Source: Hymenobacter mellowenesis (GTDB lineage: Bacteria > Bacteroidota > Bacteroidia > Cytophagales > Hymenobacteraceae). From it: 64,000 nucleotides of DNA. The stretch's first letter is position 1; each line of letters starts with the position of its first letter. Positions 32,101 to 40,364 of this stretch are shown here, piece after piece. The notes below the pieces were generated by a model. The model ran no database searches. It saw nothing but the letters and a program-made list of their open reading frames with translations, and had not been told where the DNA came from. The stretch is taken from assembly GCF_030581005.1 (NCBI RefSeq), contig NZ_JAUQSX010000007.1:274440-338439 (forward strand), in the 5' to 3' direction. A program made the position numbers and the translations under genes.

Positions 32101-33039
32101 AAAATAGCCCTCGACGCAATGGGCGGCGATTTCGCCCCCCAAGCCGCCGTGGCGGGTGCGCTGCTTGCCGCCGAACAACTCGCTGGCCGCGCCACCATCG
32201 TCCTCATTGGCCAGGAAGATGCCGTGCGGCCCCTGCTGCTGGCGGCCGGCCCCGCCGGGGCCGCCCTTGAGTTTGTCCCCGCGTCGCAGATTATCGACAT
32301 GGGCGAACACCCCGCCAAGGCTTTCCAGCAGAAGCAGGATTCGAGCATTGCCGTGGGCTACAAGCTGCTGCTGGCTGGCGAAGTCGACGCCTTCTGCTCG
32401 GCCGGCAACACCGGGGCCATGCTCGTAGGCGCCATGCTCACCGTGAAGGCCGTGCCCGGCGTCATCCGCCCGGCCATCGCCAACTTCGTCCCTAAGCTCA
32501 AGCAGGATTTCGGCATCCTCCTCGACGTGGGTGCCAACGCCGAATGCAAGCCCGAAATGCTGGAGCAGTTCGGCGAGTTGGGCTCGCTGTACGCGCAGTA
32601 TGTGCTGGGCATCGCCAGCCCCAAAGTGGGCCTGGTGAACTTGGGCGAAGAAGAAGGCAAGGGCACGCCCATCACCCAAGCCGCGCACCAGCTGCTGAAG
32701 GTGAACCCCCACATCAATTTCGTGGGCAACGTGGAAGGCCGCGACATGTTCAACGACAAAGCCGACGTGATTGTGTGCGACGGCTTCACGGGCAATATCC
32801 TGCTGAAAATGGCCGAATCCATCTACGAGATGATGGAGGAGAAGCACATTCACGACCCATTTTTCGACAAATTCAACTACGAAGCCGTGGGCGGTTCGCC
32901 CATTCTGGGCATCAACGACAACGCCATCATCGGGCACGGCCGCAGTACCCCGTTGGCCATCGGCAACATGCTGGTGCAGGGCTTCAACATGGCCGAGTCG
33001 GGCATTGTTGACCAAATAAAGGCTACTTTTAAAACCTGA
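32101..33039 (+). CDS. plsX: Phosphate acyltransferase PlsX
   Basis: PlsX converts acyl-ACP and phosphate to acyl-phosphate, the donor for PlsY in phospholipid synthesis, at the membrane surface. The 312 residues begin MKIALDAMGGDFAPQ at ATG 32101. They include SAGNTGAMLVGAML, LDVGANAECKPEML, VGNVEGRDMFNDKADVIVCD and GFTGNILLKMAES, all family blocks. An open frame extends 15 codons upstream, but the conserved start is clear. It is followed by fabH. Confidence 0.97.
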   Translation, partial: KIALDAMGGDFAPQAAVAGALLAAEQLAGRATIVLIGQEDAVRPLLLAAGPAGAALEFVPASQIIDMGEHPAKAFQQKQDSSIAVGYKLLLAGEVDAFCSAGNTGAMLVGAMLTVKAVPGVIRPAIANFVPKLKQDFGILLDVGANAECKPEMLEQFGELGSLYAQYVLGIASPKVGLVNLGEEEGKGTPITQAAHQLLKVNPHINFVGNVEGRDMFNDKADVIVCDGFTGNILLKMAESIYEMMEEKHIHDPFFDKFNYEAVGGSPILGINDNAIIGHGRSTPLAIGNMLVQGFNMAESGIVDQIKATFKT

Positions 33040-33177
33040 ACCGTATCATGCGGCGGTGAAAAAACCTCCGGCTCCGGCCGGATTTTTTTTAGTCGCTTGC
33101 TGGCTCAGCGCCCGTGCCCTGACTGCTAGGCAATTGCCCATTTTCGGCCCGAATTCCCAATTATCGCTTGCCCCGCC

Positions 33178-33185
33178 TACTTTTG
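33178..33185 (+). promoter_or_regulatory. -7 box TACTTTTG, five bases before the fabH ATG
   Basis: A perfect TAnnTTTG box ends five bases before ATG 33191, the same spacing as at 3107-3120. It suggests an internal leaderless promoter for fabH inside the lipid cluster. Confidence 0.55.
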
Positions 33186-33190
33186 CCCGT

Positions 33191-34201
33191 ATGAAGATTA
33201 CTGCTGCCATCACCGGCGTGGGCTCCTATGTGCCCGACTACGTCCTCACCAATGCCGAGCTTGAAAAGATGGTTGACACCACCGACGAGTGGATTATGTC
33301 GCGAACCGGCATTCGAGAGCGCCGCATTCTGAAGGGCGAAGACCAGGGCTCTTCGGTGATGGGCATCAAGGCCGTGCAACAGCTGTTGACCAAAACCGGC
33401 ACCAACCCCGAGGACGTGGAGCTGCTGATTTGTGCCACCACCACCCCCGACCTGCTGTTTCCGGCTACGGCCAACATCATTTCCAACGGCGTGGGCATCA
33501 CCAAGGCGTTCAGCTTTGATATGAACGCGGCCTGCTCCACGTTCCTGTTCGCGCTGGCCACCGGGGCGCAATACATCCAGGCCGGCACGCACAAGAAAGT
33601 AATTGTGGTGGGCGCCGACAAGATGTCGTCCATCGTGGACTACACCGACCGCGCCAACTGCATCCTCTTCGGCGACGGTGCGGCCGCCGTGCTGCTCGAA
33701 CCCAGCACCGACGGCTACGGCATCCTCGACCAAGTGCTGCGCACCGACGGCTCGGGCGAGGCTTACCTGCACCAGAAAGCCGGCGGCAGCCGCCGCCCGC
33801 CCTCCCACGCCACCGTGGACGCTAAGGAGCACTACATCTACCAGGAAGGTGCCACGGTTTTCAAATTCGCCGTGAAAAGCATGGCCGATGTGGCCGCCCA
33901 GGTGATGGAGCGCAACCACCTCAGCAACGACGACGTGGCCTTCCTCGTGCCGCACCAGGCTAATAAGCGCATCATCGACGCCACCGCCAACCGCATGGGT
34001 GTGGGCCCGGAAAAGGTGATGCTCAACATCGACCGCTACGGCAACACCACCAACGGCACCATCCCGCTGTGCCTGGCCGACTACGAAAGCCAGTTGCGCC
34101 GCGGCGACAACCTCGTGCTGGCAGCTTTCGGCGGTGGCTTCACATGGGGCTCCATTTACATCAAATGGGCGTATGATGGCGATAAAGTGGCCAAGGCCTA
34201 G
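33191..34201 (+). CDS. fabH: 3-oxoacyl-ACP synthase III (FabH)
   Basis: FabH condenses acetyl-CoA or a branched acyl-CoA with malonyl-ACP to start fatty-acid synthesis. The 336 residues begin MKITAAITGVGSYVPDYVLTN. The catalytic Cys lies in NAACSTFLFA (Cys115), the His in VPHQANKRI (about 255) and the Asn in YGNTTNG. The block DEWIMSRTGIRERR is the family N-terminal signature. The acyl preference cannot be told from this view. I reject longer upstream starts because they include the promoter box. Confidence 0.97.
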   Translation: MKITAAITGVGSYVPDYVLTNAELEKMVDTTDEWIMSRTGIRERRILKGEDQGSSVMGIKAVQQLLTKTGTNPEDVELLICATTTPDLLFPATANIISNGVGITKAFSFDMNAACSTFLFALATGAQYIQAGTHKKVIVVGADKMSSIVDYTDRANCILFGDGAAAVLLEPSTDGYGILDQVLRTDGSGEAYLHQKAGGSRRPPSHATVDAKEHYIYQEGATVFKFAVKSMADVAAQVMERNHLSNDDVAFLVPHQANKRIIDATANRMGVGPEKVMLNIDRYGNTTNGTIPLCLADYESQLRRGDNLVLAAFGGGFTWGSIYIKWAYDGDKVAKA

Positions 34202-34226
34202 CGGATAACGAATAGCGGCCAGCCCT

Positions 34227-34234
34227 TAGCTTTG
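34227..34234 (+). promoter_or_regulatory. -7 box TAGCTTTG of efp
   Basis: A perfect TAnnTTTG match 116 bases before the efp ATG. The leader contains partial inverted repeats (ATAACGAATAGC and GCTATTCGCTA) near 34204 and 34325. Confidence 0.5.
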
Positions 34235-34350
34235 CACTTATTTTTCTGTTACCTAAAAAGTTAGTAGCGCGTTCTTGATTTGCTACTGCCTTCAAAAACC
34301 ACCCACAAAAAGCAGATAGCCAACGGCTATTCGCTAAAAGCTTCAAAACC

Positions 34351-34914
34351 ATGGCATCAACCGCCGACTTCCGCAACGGGCTCGTTCTTAATTACAACAA
34401 CGAGCTGCACGTCATCACCGAGTTTCAGCACGTGAAGCCCGGTAAAGGCCCGGCCTTTGTGCGCACCAAGATGCGCAACATCAAAACCGGCCGCACCATC
34501 GACAACACTTTCAACGCCGGCGTGAAAGTGGAAACGGCCCGCGTGGAGCAGCGCCCGCACCAGTTCCTGTACAAGGACGATTACGGCTACAATTTCATGG
34601 ACAACAGCACTTTCGAGCAGATTACCCTGCCTGAGGAGTTGGTGCCTTTTGCCGATATTATGAAGGAAGGTCAGGAAGTGACCATCCTCGTGCACGCCGA
34701 AACCGAGCAGCCCCTCACCGCCGAATTACCCACCACCGTTGACCTCGTGGTGACCTACACCGAGCCCGGCCTGCGCGGCGACACCGCCACCAACACCTTA
34801 AAGCCCGCCACCGTGGAAACCGGTGCCCGCATTCAGGTGCCGCTGTTCGTGGACGTGGACACCAAAATCCGCATCAAAACCAGCGACTACAGCTACGTCG
34901 AGCGCGTAAAATAG
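34351..34914 (+). CDS. efp: Elongation factor P
   Basis: EF-P relieves ribosome stalling at polyproline stretches. The 187 residues show the three-domain layout, with the modification loop VKPGKGPAFVRTKMRN near the start; the tip residue is Lys in KPGKGPA. The later blocks are VTYTEPGLRGDTAT and IKTSDYSYVERVK. It lies between fabH and accB, as in many Bacteroidota. Confidence 0.97.
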   Translation: MASTADFRNGLVLNYNNELHVITEFQHVKPGKGPAFVRTKMRNIKTGRTIDNTFNAGVKVETARVEQRPHQFLYKDDYGYNFMDNSTFEQITLPEELVPFADIMKEGQEVTILVHAETEQPLTAELPTTVDLVVTYTEPGLRGDTATNTLKPATVETGARIQVPLFVDVDTKIRIKTSDYSYVERVK

Positions 34915-34923
34915 CCTCTTGTT

Positions 34924-35002
34924 TAGCTATTAGCTTCTAGCGGTTAGCCATTTGCTGACGGTCAACGAGAAGCTATTAGCTAACAGCCATTAGCTAATAG
35001 CT
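34924..35002. repeat. Inverted TTAGCTATTAGC repeat, family D
   Basis: The left part TAGCTATTAGCTTCTAGC is mirrored by AGCTATTAGCTAACAGCC and TTAGCTAATAGCT further on. The element is AT-rich and repeats the unit TTAGC several times. It fills the gap between efp and accB. Confidence 0.7.
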
Positions 35003-35008
35003 CCCAAA

Positions 35009-35521
35009 ATGTCAAACTCGCCCAAAAAGGAAAAGGACGCTGCCATGAAAGCCAAAGAACTCCAGGAATTGCTCGATTTTATCGCTAAATCGGGCCTGAA
35101 TAAGGTTAACATTGAAACTGAGGAATTTAAAATCTCGGTGCAGCGCGACCCTAACACCAAAACCGTATTCAGTGCAGCGGCCCCGGCAGCGGCTCCTGCT
35201 GCCCCGGCCCCGGTAGCGTCGGCTCCCGCGCCGGCTGCTGCGGCTCCTGCCGCTGCCCCGGCTGCTGCGGAAGCTTCGGCGGCCAGCCACAAAGCCCTAA
35301 AGGCCCCCATGATTGGGACCTTCTACCGCAGCAGCGGCCCGGATGCTCCGGCTTTTGTACAGGTAGGCGACATGGTGGAAAAAGGCCAGGTTATCTGCAT
35401 CATCGAGGCGATGAAGCTGTTCAACGAGATTGAAGCCGAAGAAAGCGGCCGCGTCGTGAAGGCGCTGGTAGACAACGCTACGCCGGTGGAATACGACCAG
35501 CCGCTGTTTTTGATTGAATAG
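35009..35521 (+). CDS. accB: Biotin carboxyl carrier protein of acetyl-CoA carboxylase
   Basis: AccB carries the biotin that AccC carboxylates in the first committed step of fatty-acid synthesis. The 170 residues have an N-terminal region (MKAKELQELLDFIAKSGLN), an Ala/Pro hinge (about 58-92) and the biotinyl domain, with biotin on the Lys of EAMKLFNEIEAEE. It is followed by accC after 125 bases that hold a palindrome. A second in-frame ATG at 35045 is possible as start. Confidence 0.97.
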   Translation: MSNSPKKEKDAAMKAKELQELLDFIAKSGLNKVNIETEEFKISVQRDPNTKTVFSAAAPAAAPAAPAPVASAPAPAAAAPAAAPAAAEASAASHKALKAPMIGTFYRSSGPDAPAFVQVGDMVEKGQVICIIEAMKLFNEIEAEESGRVVKALVDNATPVEYDQPLFLIE

Positions 35522-35532
35522 TTACCCCCATT

Positions 35533-35619
35533 TGTCATCCTGAGCAGCGCGAAGGACCTTATCAAGTCGGAACGAGTCGTTCAAACGTGATAAGGTCCTT
35601 TGCGCCGCTCAGGATGACA
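35533..35619. repeat. Long palindrome, family C
   Basis: The left arm TGTCATCCTGAGCAGCGC pairs with the right arm GCCGCTCAGGATGACA, and GAAGGACCTTATCA pairs with TGATAAGGTCCTT further in. It lies inside the accB-accC operon. I see one copy in this window. Confidence 0.9.
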
Positions 35620-35646
35620 GGTTTTAACACTGACCATCCCACCCAC

Positions 35647-36993
<1,347 letters not shown>

Positions 36994-37005
36994 TCGGTCA
37001 GACTA

Positions 37006-37482
37006 ATGGCTGAGTGGGCATTTGGTCTGTTGGCCCTTCTGGGATATGGGATATGGCTGTATAGTAATCGGGAATTGGGAGGCGTCCAGTTGTCGATTGC
37101 TCCCCTTATTTGGGTGTTGCTAACTGCCTTGGTTTCGCTCACTCAATTGTCGGTTTTGCACAACCCCGTTGTGAGCGGCTATTCTCACAACGATGCCTGG
37201 GTGAGTATGAATGACAACTTACATCCGGAAAGCTGGCAGTTAGAATACAAGGGCGAGGACTGGCCCTTTTTACTCACGCTGCTTGCGCCGCTGTTGGGAT
37301 GGCTGCTGCTCAAGCAAATCACGGAGCCGGGGGCGTTGCGCGCCTGGCAAATGCGGCACTTCAGAAACCTCGGTTTCGTGGTGTGGCTGGCACTGCTGAT
37401 AACCTCCTGCGATACCGGCCATCGGCAGGAATATTACAATCAGGCGGAATTGCCCGCAATTGGCAGTCGGGTCAACCCTTAA
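37006..37482 (+). CDS. Hypothetical membrane protein
   Basis: This 158-residue protein has three to four hydrophobic segments (about 2-18, 28-47, 85-103 and 123-138) and an outside-looking polar middle (NDAWVSMNDNLHPESWQLE). I do not recognise a family. It starts 12 bases after accC and may be co-transcribed. Its G+C content is visibly lower than that of its neighbours and Trp is frequent, so it may be a recent or fast-evolving gene. Confidence 0.65.
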   Translation: MAEWAFGLLALLGYGIWLYSNRELGGVQLSIAPLIWVLLTALVSLTQLSVLHNPVVSGYSHNDAWVSMNDNLHPESWQLEYKGEDWPFLLTLLAPLLGWLLLKQITEPGALRAWQMRHFRNLGFVVWLALLITSCDTGHRQEYYNQAELPAIGSRVNP

Positions 37483-37571
37483 TTTCTGCCGCATCCACTT
37501 CCTTCACGGCCCCGGCCGGGCGGCATTCGTTGGCACGGGTGCGCTCCGGCCGGGGCTGTGTTTTATCTGTT

Positions 37572-37579
37572 TACCTTCG
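37572..37579 (+). promoter_or_regulatory. -7 box TACCTTCG, four bases before an ATG
   Basis: One change from consensus; the next ATG (37584) lies four bases after the box, a further leaderless candidate. Confidence 0.45.
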
Positions 37580-37583
37580 GCAC

Positions 37584-37949
37584 ATGATGCGTCACGTTAA
37601 CAAATTCCTGCTGGCCTTGCCATTTGCCTGCCTTGCCATCCCGGCCTGCTCGCCGGCCTGCAACGGCAGCATCGAAACCACGGTGCTCTTTGCCAAGCCG
37701 GGGCCGCAGGGCGTGGGCCGCCGCATTTACGTGGACGTAGTGAACAAGCCCGACTTGGGCATCAAGCAAACGCTGCTCTACGAGGGCAAGGAGTTTGGCA
37801 CGTTTCCGCACGTCGTCGTCATCAACGACCCCACCAACCGCTACGCCTCGAACCGTAGCATCTGCTTCTCGAAGTTTAAGAACAACGCGGCGGCTACGGG
37901 CGGTGATTTGACGGAAGAAGGACTGCCAGAAATTACGGTGGAAGAGTAG
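37584..37949 (+). CDS. Small lipoprotein of unknown function
   Basis: This 121-residue protein has a signal with lipobox IPAC and a mature part with VLFAKPGPQGVGRRIYVDV, LYEGKEFGTF and an acidic tail. The start is ATG 37584 or 37587. The short beta-rich pattern looks like a stand-alone domain, but I cannot name it. No partner gene is evident. Confidence 0.7.
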   Translation: MMRHVNKFLLALPFACLAIPACSPACNGSIETTVLFAKPGPQGVGRRIYVDVVNKPDLGIKQTLLYEGKEFGTFPHVVVINDPTNRYASNRSICFSKFKNNAAATGGDLTEEGLPEITVEE

Positions 37950-38015
37950 GGAGCGCTGCAACTTCGCGAGAGAACACACGCTCTTCATGTCGGTTGCGTC
38001 ACTTTTCCACCTTTC

Positions 38016-38390
38016 ATGGCACTCCGGATTTTGCCCTTTCTGCTGCTGCTACCTGCCACCTTGCGCGCCCAGAGCCCCGGGCCGGTGCGCGATTCGGCCT
38101 ATGCCGTGCACAACTTATTCCGCCAGCGCCGGGGCAATGCGCTGAGCGAGGCCGGGTACGGATTTGCGGGGTTGGCCGGCACGGCATTCGCCGTTTCCCG
38201 CGGGCAAGGCGCTGTAGCGGGCCTACTCACGCTCAATGCCTTGGTGTCGTCGGTGCTGGCGGTGCGCAACCTGAGGCGCTACAGTGAGAGCCGGGAGGCC
38301 GGCGTGGTGCAACAGTACGAGCAGGGCTGGCCGCTGCCGGCCGATGTCCGAAAACGGCTCAAAATAAAATATTTCCGCGCTTTGAAATAA
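38016..38390 (+). CDS. Small exported protein of unknown function
   Basis: This 124-residue protein has a signal peptide (LPFLLLLPATLRAQ) and a Gly/Ala-rich middle hydrophobic enough for one or two membrane segments (YGFAGLAGTAFAV and VAGLLTLNALVSSVLAV), then a basic tail (KRLKIKYFRALK). I do not recognise it. It lies 66 bases behind the small lipoprotein gene. Confidence 0.65.
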   Translation: MALRILPFLLLLPATLRAQSPGPVRDSAYAVHNLFRQRRGNALSEAGYGFAGLAGTAFAVSRGQGAVAGLLTLNALVSSVLAVRNLRRYSESREAGVVQQYEQGWPLPADVRKRLKIKYFRALK

Positions 38391-38450
38391 GTCGCAAAGC
38401 TGCCACCTGTTTTCAGCACAACCGGCGCTACCGTTGGTTTTAAATTATAA

Positions 38451-38494
38451 AAAACGCCCCTGCCGCCGAATGCGCCGGGGGCGTTCGGCTTTTG
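38451..38494 (+). terminator. Weak terminator before the E2 gene
   Basis: AACGCCCC and GGGGCGTT form an eight-base stem with a 17-base loop, followed by CGGCTTTTG. It probably ends the small exported-protein transcript. Confidence 0.45.
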
Positions 38495-38497
38495 GGC

Positions 38498-38505
38498 TAC
38501 CTTTG
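38498..38505 (+). promoter_or_regulatory. -7 box TACCTTTG of the E2 gene
   Basis: A perfect TAnnTTTG match 53 bases before the ATG at 38559, directly after the hairpin. Confidence 0.6.
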
Positions 38506-38558
38506 CGGCACCAAACTCCCACCCCACCCTCATTACCCCCAAATACCCCTCCTTACCT

Positions 38559-39944
38559 ATGGCACGAGTGGAAATGACGATGCCCAAGATGGGCGAAAGC
38601 ATCATGGAAGGCACCGTCCTGAAATGGCTCAAGCAAGTTGGCGACCCCATTGAGCAGGATGAATCAGTGCTGGAAGTAGCCACCGATAAAGTTGACACCG
38701 AAGTGCCGGCTATCTACGCCGGCGTGCTCACGGAAATTCTGGTGCAGGAAGGCCAGGTCGTGGCCGTGGGCGCGCCCATTGCTATCGTGGAAACCGATGC
38801 GGCCAGCGTGGGCGCTACGGCTCCGGCGGCACCAGCACCGCAAGCCGCCCCCGCTCCTTCCAGCAACGGCAGCGCCGTGCCCTACGTGCCCGAAGCCACT
38901 GCTCCTGCAGCTGCGCCAGCAGCCGGCGCCGAGCACCAGCCCGGCCGGTTCCTCTCGCCGCTGGTGCTGAGCATCGCCCGCGAAGAAGGCGTGAGCATGA
39001 GTGACCTCGAATACTTGCCCGGTACTGGCAAAGAAGGCCGCGTGACGAAGAAGGACATTCTCGACTACGTGGCTGCGGGCAAACCGTCGTTCACGGCTGC
39101 GCCAGCCGCCGCAACTGCCGCGCCGGCCGCAACCCCGGCGCCGGCTGCCGTGCCCGCACCGCAGCCGCAGGCCGCGTCTGTAGCAGCCCCGGCTGCATCC
39201 GTAGCCAGCACCAAGCCCGCCCCCAGCGTGAGCGGCGGCCAGGAGCTGATTGAGATGGACCGCATGCGCAAGATGATTGCGCAGCGCATGGTGGACTCGA
39301 AGCGCATTTCGCCGCACGTCACCAGCTTCGTGGAAGCCGACGTGACGGACATCGTGAACTGGCGCAACAAGCACAAGGACGCCTACAAGAAGCGCGAGGG
39401 TGAAAACCTCACCTTCACGCCCATCTTCGTGCAGGCCGTGGCCCGCGCCATTCAGGATTTCCCGATGATAAACGTGTCGATTGACGGCGACTACATCATC
39501 AAGAAACGCGACATCAACATCGGCATCGCCGTGGCCCTGCCTTCGGGTAACCTCATTGTGCCCGTCATTCACAACGCCGACCAGCTTAACCTCAACGGCC
39601 TGACTAAGAAGGTGAACGACCTGGCCAACCGCGCCCGCATCAATAAGCTCACGCCTGCCGACCTCGAAGGCGGCACCTACACGCTGAGCAACGTGGGCTC
39701 GTTCGGCAACGTGATGGGCACGCCCATCATCATGCAGCCGCAGGTGGCCATCATGGCCGTGGGCGCCATCAAGAAGAAGCCGGCTGTGATTGAAACGCCG
39801 CAGGGCGACCTCATCGGCATCCGCCACTTCATGTTCTTGAGCCACAGCTACGACCACCGCGTGGTCGACGGTTCGCTCGGTGGCATGTTCGTGCGCAAAG
39901 TGGCCGACTACCTGGAGCAGTTCGACCCCAACACGGCGATTTAA
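38559..39944 (+). CDS. Lipoyl dihydrolipoamide acyltransferase (E2 of a 2-oxo acid dehydrogenase)
   Basis: This E2 moves an acyl group from the lipoyl arm to CoA in a 2-oxo acid dehydrogenase complex. The 461 residues contain one lipoyl domain (lipoylated Lys44 in EVATDKVDTEVPA), an Ala/Pro-rich linker, an E3-binding peripheral domain (LVLSIAREEGVSMSDL to GRVTKKDILDY), a second linker and the acyltransferase domain with HRVVDG (His433, Asp437). The single lipoyl domain and MARVEMTMPKMGESIMEG start resemble branched-chain or general E2 proteins more than PdhC. E1 and E3 genes are not in the window, so the complex cannot be fixed. Confidence 0.93.
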   Translation: MARVEMTMPKMGESIMEGTVLKWLKQVGDPIEQDESVLEVATDKVDTEVPAIYAGVLTEILVQEGQVVAVGAPIAIVETDAASVGATAPAAPAPQAAPAPSSNGSAVPYVPEATAPAAAPAAGAEHQPGRFLSPLVLSIAREEGVSMSDLEYLPGTGKEGRVTKKDILDYVAAGKPSFTAAPAAATAAPAATPAPAAVPAPQPQAASVAAPAASVASTKPAPSVSGGQELIEMDRMRKMIAQRMVDSKRISPHVTSFVEADVTDIVNWRNKHKDAYKKREGENLTFTPIFVQAVARAIQDFPMINVSIDGDYIIKKRDINIGIAVALPSGNLIVPVIHNADQLNLNGLTKKVNDLANRARINKLTPADLEGGTYTLSNVGSFGNVMGTPIIMQPQVAIMAVGAIKKKPAVIETPQGDLIGIRHFMFLSHSYDHRVVDGSLGGMFVRKVADYLEQFDPNTAI

Positions 39945-39966
39945 AGCCGGCAATTTGAACAATAGT

Positions 39967-40063
39967 AGAACGTCATGCTGAGCGAAGTCGAAGCATCTCT
40001 ACCGGGGAAGTAAATAATTACTTGCGTGGTAGAGATGCTTCGACTTCGCTCAGCATGACGTTC
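39967..40063. repeat. Long palindrome, family A, copy 6
   Basis: The arms GAGCGAAGTCGAAGC and GCTTCGACTTCGCTC pair perfectly although both differ from other copies. It lies between the E2 gene and the small coiled-coil gene. Confidence 0.95.
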
Positions 40064-40084
40064 TTTTTCATTCTCTCGCAACTC

Positions 40085-40282
40085 ATGAAAAATATTATTT
40101 ACCTCGGGGCATTGGTGCTGGCGCTGGGCCTCATCGGCTACTTGTATCAGCAGCTCGATGCCACTGAGAAGGCGTTGAAAGTATCGGAACAACGCTTCAC
40201 GGATTGTCAGAAGGTCACTTTCCAATTGCAAAATCAGCTGGCTCCGCTCCAGAAAAAGCAGCCGGGCGGAATTCCACAGTAA
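40085..40282 (+). CDS. Small membrane-anchored coiled-coil protein
   Basis: From the ATG at 40085 the product is 65 residues. One N-terminal membrane segment (IIYLGALVLALGLIGYLY) is followed by a heptad-like helix (QQLDATEKALKVSEQRF, DCQKVTFQLQNQLAPLQKK). No family is recognisable. An upstream extension is translated palindrome. It ends before a bidirectional terminator. Confidence 0.6.
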   Translation: MKNIIYLGALVLALGLIGYLYQQLDATEKALKVSEQRFTDCQKVTFQLQNQLAPLQKKQPGGIPQ

Positions 40283-40306
40283 CATAAGACGCTGATACAA
40301 CTGAAA

Positions 40307-40347
40307 GCAAAAAGCCGTCTCCTAATACAGGAAGCGGCTTTTTTTGC
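40307..40347. terminator. Bidirectional terminator between convergent genes
   Basis: GCAAAAAGCCG pairs with CGGCTTTTTTTGC, with a small inner stem TCCT/AGGA. T-tracts on both strands suit the coiled-coil gene and valS. Confidence 0.8.
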
Positions 40348-40364
40348 GTCAAACTGGATTGGAC

